DNA of 54,031 bases from Lachnospiraceae bacterium (GCA_021770615.1 JAETQR010000027.1:1-54031), one strand, 5' to 3'; positions 26,428 through 35,920 are shown, counted from the first letter of the stretch. Notes: generated from the sequence alone by a model not told the origin. Numbers and translations: made by a program.

Positions 26428-27129
26428 TCAATCCTCCCTGTTAATCAAAAAATATTGTATCATAGGCCCTACTTGCTCTTTTTTCTGTACTTCAAAATAA
26501 TCTGCCAGCATTATCTCAAATTCTCCTGCCGGCATATTGAACCTGTCTGGTCTGCCCAAATATTCTTCAATGCGTGCCGTGATCTGAAACTCAGGCGTTC
26601 CCATATTCGGGATATCAATGACAAATCTTCCATATGGTTTTATGATCCTATGTGCCTCAGCAAGCGCTTTCTCCACAAAATCCATTTCAAAATATTCCAG
26701 TGAACCAATGCAGGCACCAATGTCAAAAAAGTTGTCTGCATATGGAGTGTCACTCATGCTGCCACAATACAAATCTCCGGTCTTTATGTTATTCTTTGCG
26801 ACAAAACCTCGTAATAACTCTATCGTCTTACTGCTTATATCGACTCCGTAATAAGTAGACGGCCAGTTTCCATACCCCCGGATCATCAGGTTCAAACAAC
26901 ACCCCAGATCAACAAATTTCATCCCTTTTTCCGGAAATAGATAATCCCGTATCTCTTTTCGCCCACTATCGGATAAATTATCATCTTTCTGCATTTTCTG
27001 GAACAACGCATAGTCCGGATGATCCGTAATCCCCTGCGGAAGGTTTTCATATGGATCGATTCCTTTTCTCCCCAGATCAATTCCCCTATCATATGATTTT
27101 GCGATTGCTTCTAAATGTGCTTTTATCAT
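26428..27129 (-). CDS. class I SAM-dependent methyltransferase
   Basis: 233 residues. Motif I is FVDLGCCLNLMIRGYG, motif II YYGVDISS, and a later ACIGSLEYFEM / HRIIKPYGRFVIDIPN corresponds to motifs IV-V. Motif I lacks the usual GxGxG spacing, so SAM binding may be atypical. The ATG at 27129 follows AGGAGG at 8 nt; the frame extends 24 bp further without support. It lies just after an NTF2-like gene, with which it is probably co-transcribed. The substrate is unknown. Confidence 0.75.
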   Translation of the reverse strand: MIKAHLEAIAKSYDRGIDLGRKGIDPYENLPQGITDHPDYALFQKMQKDDNLSDSGRKEIRDYLFPEKGMKFVDLGCCLNLMIRGYGNWPSTYYGVDISSKTIELLRGFVAKNNIKTGDLYCGSMSDTPYADNFFDIGACIGSLEYFEMDFVEKALAEAHRIIKPYGRFVIDIPNMGTPEFQITARIEEYLGRPDRFNMPAGEFEIMLADYFEVQKKEQVGPMIQYFLINRED

Positions 27130-27133
27130 TTCA

Positions 27134-27511
27134 TTACCTCCTGCCAGCATCAAAATTACAATTCAGTTTTGTTGCCTGATGAAAACGTAACTGCAGCCCC
27201 TTCTCCCTGGTCCAGACCGACGTCCTGTAATACAACCCGCCATCATCTGATTCCGTCACATAATGCACCATCCAACAGTCAGTACCTATGATCTCACAGC
27301 TGAAATTGGAAATCTCTATCGGTCTGTCCTCTTTACAGGCAAGCAAACCATCCATCACTTCATTTTTATTGAATAAAACACCTGACTTCCCGCACTCTGT
27401 AAAATCATTATGTAGCGTAGCATCTAACCAATCCCTGTCCGAAATACAGGAAATCCTAAAAAAGCTCTTTTCCAGATTTAATAACACTTCATGCATAACG
27501 ATATTCTCCAT
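27134..27511 (-). CDS. NTF2-like (DUF4440-type) small protein
   Basis: 125 residues in the SnoaL/NTF2 cone fold: LEKSFFRISCISDRDWLDATLHNDFTECG at the start and YYRTSVWTREKGLQLRFHQATKL at the end match the DUF4440 pattern. Such proteins are small ligand-binding enzymes or sensors. An alternative ATG 15 bp inside (27496) has GGAG 9 nt upstream and may be the true start. The overlap with the downstream methyltransferase frame suggests coupled translation. Confidence 0.7.
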   Translation of the reverse strand: MENIVMHEVLLNLEKSFFRISCISDRDWLDATLHNDFTECGKSGVLFNKNEVMDGLLACKEDRPIEISNFSCEIIGTDCWMVHYVTESDDGGLYYRTSVWTREKGLQLRFHQATKLNCNFDAGRR

Positions 27512-27578
27512 AGTTTTTAATTCCCTGAAAAAATCTGCTCAAGACAATGTCCTTCCTTTGAATACGATCATTCATCTT

Positions 27579-28364
27579 TTACGAACTCAAACCATAATAC
27601 TTATCAAAGTTCTCGGTAGAACGCTTTTGATACTGATTATACAGGACTTCAAAGTCCCTATCAATCATCGAAATAATATCTTGTTCGGCAATTACAACCC
27701 CCGTCTTTTTTTCCCTGCACAGCAGTAAAAATGTTTTTCTGATCATTAAATAAAGCATAAATGAAATTTCAAAATAATGCAATACCAGATATCTTGCCAG
27801 TTGTATACTTCCATGAGTATACGCATGGCATGATCTATAAAAATCCTCAAGCCAATCCAACCCTAAATTTTCATCTCTATTTTCATCCTTAAGAAAAGAG
27901 ATAATACCATACACAGAGTATGGGGACTTCTTTACCACCTTATGATACCCGTCAATATAGTCTACCCAGCCGAAGTGAAGAAAGTCTGCTTTCGCCTTTG
28001 TCGTTTGGCAAATACGTTTTTTAAACATTGCATTAAATTCTTCCCCCTTGAACAACGTCTTTGCCCTAAAATGTACACTTCCATAGGAGCGCATCTTAAT
28101 TTTCTCTATTGTTTCATTGATCAACTGCTGTTTATATTTCTTATTCTTTTCGTTCCTTCTTATGTCGCTGTCTGAAAGAAAAATCGATTTTCCTTTATGT
28201 ATTCCCACTATCATCCTGCAGATATCATATTCTGCTGCTCCTCCTATTCCAGTAACCAATCTCTCTTCCGACCAGCGAAAATCATAGTATTTAATAAAAT
28301 CATCAAACCCCAATGCTCTCATAACCTGATCTTTTACATCTATGAGAAAATTTTGCTCTTTCAA
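27579..28364 (-). CDS. protein of unknown function
   Basis: 261 residues, no signal peptide. A C-terminal helical region has SCHAYTHGSIQLARYLVLHYFEISFMLYLM. The His-x-Tyr-Thr-His pattern followed by long helices is reminiscent of DUF5677-like or HEPN-like proteins, but I cannot confirm it. The A/T-rich composition is typical of accessory DNA. The start is TTG with AAGGTGA about 5 nt upstream; no ATG is available near the family-like start. It stands 68 bp upstream of the NTF2-like gene. Confidence 0.55.
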   Translation of the reverse strand: MKEQNFLIDVKDQVMRALGFDDFIKYYDFRWSEERLVTGIGGAAEYDICRMIVGIHKGKSIFLSDSDIRRNEKNKKYKQQLINETIEKIKMRSYGSVHFRAKTLFKGEEFNAMFKKRICQTTKAKADFLHFGWVDYIDGYHKVVKKSPYSVYGIISFLKDENRDENLGLDWLEDFYRSCHAYTHGSIQLARYLVLHYFEISFMLYLMIRKTFLLLCREKKTGVVIAEQDIISMIDRDFEVLYNQYQKRSTENFDKYYGLSS

Positions 28365-28479
28365 AATGTCACCTTCTCTTTATTCCTTTTCTCAATGAAA
28401 CAATGATAATTAGAACATGTGCCTATAAAACCACATATTTTAAAACCGACACTTGTATCATCAGATTACTCCCATAATT

Positions 28480-29235
28480 TCACTCAACCTCAACCATCAC
28501 CCCATAATGATCGCTCGCCGATAAATTTATGCCCTTGTATACTGTTTTTCCAAATATCATACAATTTCTCAACATCGGAAATTCACAAGGATATGTATTT
28601 CTTAATAAAATTCTGTCAAATCTGGAATTTAACTCTATTGTATTCCGGCTGAATCTTGGATTTTCACGGAAATTCAGTGTGGATTCCACCTTGGAATCTG
28701 TCAGTTCAGCATACGATAACGCCAAATCATACCAGCGGGGATTTGCCTCCTTATCACTCAACAGACATTCTCTCATTAAGAAACGATGTACATCTGATGT
28801 CTCTGTACAGTTAAAGTCCCCAGCCATATAAGTATGATCACACTTTTTGTTGCCGATCGCAGCTATAATATCCACAATCTGTCTCTCTCTTTCTGCAATG
28901 CTATCCCATGGAAGATGTACGTTGACAATCGATACGCTCTTATTATTATACAAAAATGAACAATAAATTGCATTTGCAGAATCCAGCCAGGACTCACATT
29001 CATCAAATGAAATATTGCTCAGTATACATAGTCCCTCCGTACTATCCCTGTAATTGTCAAAAAAAGAGTATGGATACCCAGTCCTGTCCGCAATATCTCC
29101 AGCCACCTCTTTACTGTGTACTTCCTGAAGACATATCACGTCCGCATTTACATCTGCTATTTCATTTATGATACACCCAGTTCTATATGGCATACCCATT
29201 TCGCAATTCCAAATATTATATGTGGCAATTTTCAT
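28480..29235 (-). CDS. endonuclease/exonuclease/phosphatase (EEP) family protein
   Basis: 251 residues. The metal and catalytic motifs are visible: ATYNIWN, ADVICLQEVH, VNVHLPWDS, AGDFNCTE and the final SASDHYGVMVE (Ser-Asp-His). These enzymes cut phosphodiester bonds in nucleic acids, phospholipids or small molecules; the substrate is not clear here. No signal peptide is present. The ATG at 29235 has GGAGG 5 nt upstream. Confidence 0.82.
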   Translation of the reverse strand: MKIATYNIWNCEMGMPYRTGCIINEIADVNADVICLQEVHSKEVAGDIADRTGYPYSFFDNYRDSTEGLCILSNISFDECESWLDSANAIYCSFLYNNKSVSIVNVHLPWDSIAERERQIVDIIAAIGNKKCDHTYMAGDFNCTETSDVHRFLMRECLLSDKEANPRWYDLALSYAELTDSKVESTLNFRENPRFSRNTIELNSRFDRILLRNTYPCEFPMLRNCMIFGKTVYKGINLSASDHYGVMVEVE

Positions 29236-29263
29236 CTGGTCCTCCAAATTAACCTAAAAAATA

Positions 29264-29869
29264 TTACAACATCTCTGCCTTAAAAGTATTATATCCCTCA
29301 TAGTAATAGCTTACATCGATTCCTTTCATATATACTTCCCTGTCATCTACCTGGTCTGTCAATGCATTCTTCAACAAAACCTTGATCTCCACATCCTTAA
29401 TTGGACTTCTCTCCATAGCAAGTAAATAATCCTCTTTGTCAACTTTATTCCAATCTATCACTAATTTTAATTCCTTTTTTAATATCAGATCAAGCCATAT
29501 ACGTGTACTCCTTCCATTACCTTCCCGAAAAGGATGGGCAACATTCATTTCCACATATTTTTCAATTATTTGATCAAATGTTGATTGCGGCATAGCGTCA
29601 ATATGTTTTAATGCAGCATCCAAATACATTACAGGCACAAATCTAAAATTACTTTTTGCAATATTCACTGTCCTTACTTTTCCAGCAAAATCATATAACT
29701 CGTCGAATAAAAATTTATGGATTTTAGCAAGACCAGAAAATCTTCCAATTTCAAATTCTTCAACAATATTACTTTCATACAATTCAATCGCCTTAATCTT
29801 GCTTATTTTTTCTTCTTCCCTTGCAAGTTCTGCTGAATCTTCAATACCCAGTTTATTTTTCAGAGCCAT
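29264..29869 (-). CDS. Fic-family AMPylase with C-terminal inhibitory motif
   Basis: 201 residues. The full Fic motif HPFREGNGRS (H112) predicts transfer of AMP or a similar group to a protein. Near the C-terminus SYYYEG (S187-E191-G192) fits the (S/T)xxxE(G/N) inhibitory helix, so this is a class III, self-inhibited Fic. No separate antitoxin gene is present, as expected for this class. The ATG at 29869 has a G6 run 4 nt upstream; the frame begins 12 bp earlier at an unsupported codon. Confidence 0.85.
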   Translation of the reverse strand: MALKNKLGIEDSAELAREEEKISKIKAIELYESNIVEEFEIGRFSGLAKIHKFLFDELYDFAGKVRTVNIAKSNFRFVPVMYLDAALKHIDAMPQSTFDQIIEKYVEMNVAHPFREGNGRSTRIWLDLILKKELKLVIDWNKVDKEDYLLAMERSPIKDVEIKVLLKNALTDQVDDREVYMKGIDVSYYYEGYNTFKAEML

Positions 29870-29939
29870 ATTACCCCCCATTTCAAAAACGAATTCTTAT
29901 ATCAATATTATACACACCGATTGCGCAACAGTCAATTTA

Positions 29940-31658
29940 CTAATACACAACATCAGACTCATACCATTTTGCCTGTTCCCGGTACATTTTTTCATAATGC
30001 CCCCGCCTGTCAAGTAAAGCTTCATGAGTTCCCTGCTCTACCACTTTTCCATTTTTCAGCACAAGGATCCGGTCGGCAATCCGGGCGGAACCAAGTCGGT
30101 GCGTCACGATGACCCCTATTTTATTCCGGATCATTTTCTGAAATTTTCGGTACAGCACACCCTCTTCGATCGGATCGATGGCAGAAGTCGGCTCATCCAG
30201 AAAAATAATTCTGCTATCTCGATATAATCCTCTTGCAAGGGCCACACGCTGCCATTGCCCACCCGACAGATCGATTCCATCAAATTCTCTGGAAAGCATT
30301 GTGTCATAACCTCTTTGAAAACGGTCATCCATGAAAAATTCACTTTTTTCAACACAGTGCTTCATTTTTTCATAGTCACTGTCCTGTGCCGAAATCTCCA
30401 CATTTTCACGAAGGCTCATCTGATACTTTATAAATTGTTGAAATACTGCAGACACATATCGAAAACGATCCTTCTGACACACAGAAAACAAATCTTTTCC
30501 ATCCACTAGAACTTCTCCCTCATCCGGAATCAATACTCCCGAAAGAATTCTCACCAGTGTACTCTTTCCGGCACCATTTTCTCCCACAAGTGCAACCGTT
30601 TCTCCTCTTTGGATCTCAAAAGAAACATCATCCAGCACTTTCTGGTCCGTTCCTGGATAGCAAAAAGATACGTGCTTTACTTCCAGCTTTTCATTCCAGT
30701 TTATTTCCCCTTGTTCTGAGGTTTCCTCGGGAAGATCAAAAAACTCAAAATATCTCTTCAGAAACCCAAAATTATCAAACAAAGACCCCAGATAATTTCC
30801 AATGGCATCATTCATAAAGGTAATTAATGTTGTGATCGAAGAAAATACAGCCGCAAATGCACCGACAGAAATCGAACCATCCAGCATAGAGTACAGAAGC
30901 AGCAGGATAATCCCAAGGTATCCTGCCAAAGTCAGGCCCCGCAGCCCCAGATCTACACCCCCTGCTCTTTTAACTGACTTCCATTTCTTTTCACAGAACA
31001 AAGTATTTACAGAGACAAATTTCTTTTTAAAAAAAGAGTATGAGCCATAGAGACGGTTTTCCTTGCACGTTTCCCTGCTGAACAACTCTGTTTCATAATA
31101 ATCTTTTTCCCTCTGCAAAGGAATTGTCTCGTCCACCTGTTTTTCAAATATTCTTTTCCTGATAAAAAGATTAATGACGAGAGGGAGAAAAATAAACAGC
31201 AGTGAAATAACCAGAATCGGTTTCAATCTCCACAAGTAAATTCCAAACACAAAAAAATACGGCACATAAAATAATGCGATCGTCGCCATTGCATTGTACA
31301 CCGAATAGCACTTATCCGCCGCCATATTTGCCTTTTCGATGCATTCTAATACTTTTACATCCTCAAATAAATTTCCGGACAGTCTGGCAATTTTTCTATG
31401 GATCTTCTGCTTCAGCCTGCCAACCATAGATTTCATTGCGGGCGACCACGTAAAATTGCAGACAGCATTCAACAGCTCATTCCCGATCTGAAATAGCACA
31501 ACACATATCGTAACCATAAGAAGTGCCCGGTAGGTTGTATTTCCTGCTACGACATCGGTGATCGTGTCAAACAACCACTGTTTTACTACCGTACTAAACG
31601 CATAACAGACAGATGACAACAGCATTGCCACACAATCTAACACAAGCCATTTCTTCAT
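29940..31658 (-). CDS. ABC exporter half, cassette 1 (second transporter gene)
   Basis: 572 residues. About six membrane segments (1-300) are followed by an ATPase domain with Walker A VGENGAGKSTL, signature LSGGQWQRVALA and Walker B RIIFLDEPTSAID. The ATG at 31658 overlaps the previous stop as ATGA, with AAGGAG 9 nt before it. It should pair with the product of 31655-33430 as a heterodimeric exporter. The substrate is unknown. Its counterpart in the second cassette is 36550-38352. Confidence 0.9.
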   Translation of the reverse strand: MKKWLVLDCVAMLLSSVCYAFSTVVKQWLFDTITDVVAGNTTYRALLMVTICVVLFQIGNELLNAVCNFTWSPAMKSMVGRLKQKIHRKIARLSGNLFEDVKVLECIEKANMAADKCYSVYNAMATIALFYVPYFFVFGIYLWRLKPILVISLLFIFLPLVINLFIRKRIFEKQVDETIPLQREKDYYETELFSRETCKENRLYGSYSFFKKKFVSVNTLFCEKKWKSVKRAGGVDLGLRGLTLAGYLGIILLLLYSMLDGSISVGAFAAVFSSITTLITFMNDAIGNYLGSLFDNFGFLKRYFEFFDLPEETSEQGEINWNEKLEVKHVSFCYPGTDQKVLDDVSFEIQRGETVALVGENGAGKSTLVRILSGVLIPDEGEVLVDGKDLFSVCQKDRFRYVSAVFQQFIKYQMSLRENVEISAQDSDYEKMKHCVEKSEFFMDDRFQRGYDTMLSREFDGIDLSGGQWQRVALARGLYRDSRIIFLDEPTSAIDPIEEGVLYRKFQKMIRNKIGVIVTHRLGSARIADRILVLKNGKVVEQGTHEALLDRRGHYEKMYREQAKWYESDVVY

Positions 31659-33430
31659 TGATACCAACTCCTTTGCTCCTCATACATCGTATAAAACAAT
31701 CCCCTTTTCTGCATTAATTGCTCAAATCCACCCTGTTCACATATTGCTCCCTTCTCAAAAACAATGATCTCGTCCGCCAATTTTGCAAATCCCAGCCGGT
31801 GGCTGATCAATATTGTCAATGCATCCTTCGTCATTTCCTGAAACAGGCGATAAATCTCACTTTCCATTCTGGGATCTAACGACGCCGTTGGTTCATCCAA
31901 AATACGAACCTTCGCCGGCCGCAAAAGAGCACGTATCATAGCCAATTTTTGCCATTGTCCCCCTGACAGATCCACACCACCCTCTCTGGTTTTTCCCAAG
32001 AGCGTATCATATCCATCAGGAAAACTTCCGATCGTGCGGTCTAAATCAAATTGCTCTGCCAGTTTCACCATTTTTTCTTCGGAAAGCCTGTGGCACGGAT
32101 CGCTGATCGCACAGTTCTCTTTAAAGGTCAATGCATGCCTGCAAAAATCCTGATATACAACCGAAAATATTCCTTTTTGCCCGGATGCCGGATAACTGCG
32201 GAGCTCTTTGCCATCGATCAATATCTCCCCCTGATAATCGGTATATAAACCGGTCAATAATTTTATGATCGTTGTTTTTCCTGCCCCGTTGGCACCGACC
32301 AGAGCATAGTTTTTTCCCATTTTCATAGTAAATGACACATTTTCTAATACGTTATAACCGGTTCCCGGATATTGAAAAGAAACATCACGAAATATGATCT
32401 CTTCTATCTTTTCTACATACTGTGGAGCTTCCAGAACCCCTTTTTCCTCCGACAGTTCCCAAAATGCTCGCATATCCCGGCAAAATTCGTTTCCCTTTAC
32501 CAGTGCATCGATATTTCTGCTCAGTCCCCAGCTCATTTGATTCGTCAGTAAAAACACCGCATTTACCAGAGAAATAAATAAACCGATACTGATTCTCCCC
32601 GAGAGCGTTGGCTGGATCAGCGTGATCACGATCAACAATGCCGCTATAGCAGACAGACCGCCGCTTAATTTCGTCTTTATCGCCCAAAAAACCTGCGTTT
32701 TCGTCTCAATGCCAAATGCCTCCTGATAGGTATCCGCATACTGCCTGTTTACTTTTTCCGTATAGCCAAATAATTTCCTCTCATTCAGGCATTCCCTGCT
32801 GTTCAGCACATGATCCAGATACCAGTATTTTCTACTGTAACGGGAGGTATCCCGCTGTGTCTGAAAGTTGATCTTACCGCCTTTTACGGATAATGCAAAT
32901 AATGGTATGCAAAAAAGTAAAATAAGACCTGCGGCCCACCATACATATCCGCCGATCACTAACATGACGCCTATGATACTGATAAATAATTTAAGGAGGG
33001 CAAGCATTGCCTGCCAGATATCCTGCCACTTCTTTTCCGGCTCCTTTAAAACCCGGTCGATCAGATCCTGACTATCCGGCATTTCTACATGGGTATATTT
33101 CAAAGAAGCGCATTTTTCGAGCATGCGTGGACGATATTCCCGAATTAGTTTTAATTCTGCCTTTTGCCTTAATACATTGCTGACACGGGGAGTCAGCCAA
33201 TCCACTGCCACGGTCAGAAGCAGCAGGAAAAGCTTGAAGAACAACCCGGAATGAAATAAAGAATTATGTACGGACTGCAACGTGGCATCGATAAACCCGG
33301 ATACCGCATAAACCTGTAAAATAGAACAAATGCCACTTAAAACAGCGAGAATCAACATCCATGCATTTTCGGCTCTGGTAATGCCTGACGGCATATCTGA
33401 AAAAATAAATACTTTCTTTTTTGCTTTCAT
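31655..33430 (-). CDS. ABC exporter half, cassette 1 (first transporter gene)
   Basis: 591 residues with an N-terminal membrane domain and a C-terminal ATPase domain: Walker A VGANGAGKTT, signature LSGGQWQKLAM, and VRILDEPTASLD at the Walker B/D-loop. The membrane domain has short external loops and no peptidase-type leader domain. The ATG is 21 bp after the HTH-methyltransferase stop, with GGAGG upstream. The two ATPases differ enough to suggest a heterodimer. Confidence 0.9.
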   Translation of the reverse strand: MKAKKKVFIFSDMPSGITRAENAWMLILAVLSGICSILQVYAVSGFIDATLQSVHNSLFHSGLFFKLFLLLLTVAVDWLTPRVSNVLRQKAELKLIREYRPRMLEKCASLKYTHVEMPDSQDLIDRVLKEPEKKWQDIWQAMLALLKLFISIIGVMLVIGGYVWWAAGLILLFCIPLFALSVKGGKINFQTQRDTSRYSRKYWYLDHVLNSRECLNERKLFGYTEKVNRQYADTYQEAFGIETKTQVFWAIKTKLSGGLSAIAALLIVITLIQPTLSGRISIGLFISLVNAVFLLTNQMSWGLSRNIDALVKGNEFCRDMRAFWELSEEKGVLEAPQYVEKIEEIIFRDVSFQYPGTGYNVLENVSFTMKMGKNYALVGANGAGKTTIIKLLTGLYTDYQGEILIDGKELRSYPASGQKGIFSVVYQDFCRHALTFKENCAISDPCHRLSEEKMVKLAEQFDLDRTIGSFPDGYDTLLGKTREGGVDLSGGQWQKLAMIRALLRPAKVRILDEPTASLDPRMESEIYRLFQEMTKDALTILISHRLGFAKLADEIIVFEKGAICEQGGFEQLMQKRGLFYTMYEEQRSWYQ

Positions 33431-33451
33431 AAAACAGAACTACCTCCATTT

Positions 33452-34561
33452 TTATCCGGTTATATAACGCCCCCAGGTGATATACAATCCACTGGCTTTT
33501 GAAATGAATACATCCTGTTCCCGGAGCAGCTGCAATACATCCTCCTGATATTTCATAAATACTTCTGCTTCCGGCAAACTACACCCATTATTCAAATAGA
33601 ACGCGTATTTCTTTTCTACCCGGTCCAGATGTTCAACTACATTTCGATACTTCATGAGCTCCTCTTCCCTGCCTTCCGGAAAATTTCCATCATAAATGAA
33701 TACCCTGTCACTCAAACGGGCCTCCACATGATGAAGTCCCTTTTTGCGGAAAAGAAACGCCATTTCGGTTCCGGGCTGAATATTCATTATTCCCTGCTTC
33801 TGCATATATTCCCACACTTTATTCGGATTTGGGATCTCCGGTTTATATGGTTTATTTCCCCGGGCAATAAAAAATCCATCCTCAGCCAGCGGCAGGCTGA
33901 TATCGATCGATACCAACATCCCTCCCGGCTTCAACATCTGCAGCATCCGGTCGATCGCACTCTCCGGATCCGAAAGATAGGATAAGATCATCTGTGAAAT
34001 CACAAGATCATATTTCTCCGGACTTTTATAACCGAGAATATTTCCCTGCACAAACTGAACAGCCGGATTGTCTTTACCAAATCTTTTCCGCCCCTCTTCT
34101 AAATACATTTCGCTTGCGTCAAATCCGGTATAAGTACTGCCTTCCGGTAAGTATGGAAGTATTTTCTCAGCAAGATATCCATAGCCACAGGCACAATCCA
34201 ACATCCGAATGGGCCTGTCAAATCTCCAGACCTTTCTCACCAGAAACTCCAGATAATCATCATTAAAGTAAAATAACTTCCAGTTTTTTGTACATTCCAG
34301 CTGCTGCTCCCAATACTCTTTAGCGCTATAGTCCGGAGCGATCACTTCCTGCTCCAGCGGGCGCATCCCCAGGATCACCTCGACATCCACTTCAAAATAC
34401 ATGGCAAGAGCAGGCAGATAACTGATATCCGGCATAGCAATCCCATTTTCCCACTTGCTTATCGTCTGGAAGGAAACATGAAGCACTTTTGCCAATTCCT
34501 TCTGTGTGATATTTTTCGCCTTTCTCAATGCTTTGATCTGTAACTTCAACTTCTGATCCAC
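33452..34561 (-). CDS. HTH (XRE)-methyltransferase fusion, cassette 1
   Basis: 369 residues. An XRE helix-turn-helix (about 5-64; TQKELAKVLHVSFQTISKWENG) precedes a SAM methyltransferase domain (about 95-240) with motif I MLDCACGYGYLAEKILP, YTGFDASE, and LSYLSDPESAIDRMLQMLKPGGMLVSIDISL. The last ~130 residues are unassigned. The start is GTG with AGGGGG 8 nt upstream. An inverted repeat lies about 70 bp upstream of the start codon, beside a -10 box (34630-34652). It could be a regulator that senses SAM or a substrate with its methyltransferase domain, or a true enzyme that also represses its own operon. Confidence 0.85.
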   Translation of the reverse strand: MDQKLKLQIKALRKAKNITQKELAKVLHVSFQTISKWENGIAMPDISYLPALAMYFEVDVEVILGMRPLEQEVIAPDYSAKEYWEQQLECTKNWKLFYFNDDYLEFLVRKVWRFDRPIRMLDCACGYGYLAEKILPYLPEGSTYTGFDASEMYLEEGRKRFGKDNPAVQFVQGNILGYKSPEKYDLVISQMILSYLSDPESAIDRMLQMLKPGGMLVSIDISLPLAEDGFFIARGNKPYKPEIPNPNKVWEYMQKQGIMNIQPGTEMAFLFRKKGLHHVEARLSDRVFIYDGNFPEGREEELMKYRNVVEHLDRVEKKYAFYLNNGCSLPEAEVFMKYQEDVLQLLREQDVFISKASGLYITWGRYITG

Positions 34562-34629
34562 CGGCCATACCCCCTGTTTTCATTTTGTCATATCAGATTT
34601 CTTTCATCAATAACTTATGGCGCAACCTG

Positions 34630-34652
34630 ATTCGCCTACAGGGCGAATTATA
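34630..34652 (-). promoter_or_regulatory. operator and -10 box of cassette 1
   Basis: A perfect dyad, ATTCGCC (34630-34636) - 5 nt - GGCGAAT (34642-34648), adjoins a TATAAT -10 (34647-34652, minus strand). A second TATAAT lies at 34656-34661. The -35 region is weak. It is a likely autorepression site for the HTH-methyltransferase. Confidence 0.6.
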
Positions 34653-34663
34653 TTTATTATATC

Positions 34664-34688
34664 AAAAAAGGACTGATTTATCAGCCCT
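34664..34688 (-). terminator. terminator of the cassette 1 hydrolase gene
   Basis: An 8-bp stem (34669-34676 with 34681-34688, one G-U on the minus strand) with a 4-nt loop is followed by TTTTTT. It isolates the hydrolase transcript from the HTH-methyltransferase operon. Confidence 0.75.
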
Positions 34689-34696
34689 TTTTCATT

Positions 34697-35920
34697 TTAC
34701 AGGATTCCTGACCATATAATAGATGCAGTTCCTTTCACTACTTCATGCCGCCAACCATCCTCATCCGGAAAACCGGTCTGGAACATGGCTACAAAATCTT
34801 CTTCCTTATCGACTAAAAACACAGATGTGCCACTTCCTTCATGGTATATGACATGTTCAGAAACCAGTTGTTCCAAATCCGTTTTGTGAGTTGAGATCGG
34901 CATCCCCGCACCATAAACAACCGGACGCCCCGAATGCCCCCAACAGTAATCTGCAACATTATCTCCGACCAGATTTGTCCATAACCACGACAACGCCGTT
35001 TTCCCGATCACACGATTCCCCCTATACTGCCCGCCACGAAGCATCATCTCACCCAATTTCACCATTTCACGTCCTGTTGACATGATTCCTCCTGCTGTAT
35101 CAGGCACTTCCTTCCACCAAAGGTAAGAGGGACACGCCATCGCCGCTGCCCCTATTTTCTCATAATCCTTTACCATCTTCCGATCCGTTTGGTTGATGAT
35201 ATTATAGCGTTTCAGCCACTCCTCGTTCGCATGCACACGCCAGTGGCTTTCTGTCATTTCACAGGGCAGCATGATCGTCTCACGGATAAACTCATCCGCT
35301 TTCATCCCCGTTGCACGCTGGATGATCTCTCCCAAAACAGGGTAGCCAACCGCTGAATAGATCCATTTCTCACCAGGTTTTGCATGAAGCCCTGCCTGAA
35401 TCACGGCAGGAAGCCATGTCTCCCCCACATGATCTTCATTGATCGCTTTCCACCATTTTCTCTCGTCTTGTGCAAGGGCGCCGGGCAGTGCACACAGCCC
35501 CGACGTATGAGTCAGCAAATGCAGTATGGTAATATCCCGGAATGCTCCTGTCCCAAACTCTTCGATCCATTCACATACCGGCTGTCCCGGATAAAGGATT
35601 CCATCCTCTGCTAATTTTAATATCGCGATTGCAGTAAACACTTTCGTCACAGATTGTATTTCAAAAAAGGTATCCGGCATAAATTTCGTTCTTCCCTGCC
35701 ACTCACATGCCAGATTTCCAAGAGCTGCATCGGCAAATACTTTCCCCCGCCTCCACAAACAATAACTGCCTGACAGGATCATCTTTTCATCGATCAGTTT
35801 CTGTAAATGACGGTTCAGCACATCCAATCGGCCCGGATCGTAATCGACTTCTTCCGGAGCCGCCTCACATTTTGCCCGTATCACTTTGGGACGCAGATTT
35901 TGTTGTTCCTTCCAGTTCAT
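34697..35920 (-). CDS. beta-lactamase-fold serine hydrolase, cassette 1
   Basis: 407 residues without a signal peptide or membrane span, so cytoplasmic. The catalytic S90-V-T-K93 lies in FFEIQSVTKVFTAIAIL, LLTHTSG follows, and YHEGSG near the C-terminus takes the place of the KTG/HxG box. The tyrosine motif reads Y188-S-A190 in place of the usual Y-S-N. This group includes D-amino acid peptidases and family VIII esterases; true beta-lactamase activity is unlikely. It is the first gene of cassette 1 in transcription order. Confidence 0.8.
   Translation of the reverse strand: MNWKEQQNLRPKVIRAKCEAAPEEVDYDPGRLDVLNRHLQKLIDEKMILSGSYCLWRRGKVFADAALGNLACEWQGRTKFMPDTFFEIQSVTKVFTAIAILKLAEDGILYPGQPVCEWIEEFGTGAFRDITILHLLTHTSGLCALPGALAQDERKWWKAINEDHVGETWLPAVIQAGLHAKPGEKWIYSAVGYPVLGEIIQRATGMKADEFIRETIMLPCEMTESHWRVHANEEWLKRYNIINQTDRKMVKDYEKIGAAAMACPSYLWWKEVPDTAGGIMSTGREMVKLGEMMLRGGQYRGNRVIGKTALSWLWTNLVGDNVADYCWGHSGRPVVYGAGMPISTHKTDLEQLVSEHVIYHEGSGTSVFLVDKEEDFVAMFQTGFPDEDGWRHEVVKGTASIIWSGIL

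Noticed and set aside
25530..29881. Prophage or integrative element
   Set aside because: Accessory-type genes are present, but no integrase, transposase, structural phage gene or attachment repeats were seen.
34392..34583. 63-codon frame over the start of the cassette 1 HTH-methyltransferase
   Set aside because: It overlaps the helix-turn-helix domain in another frame; the GTG start with AGGGGG explains the signals.
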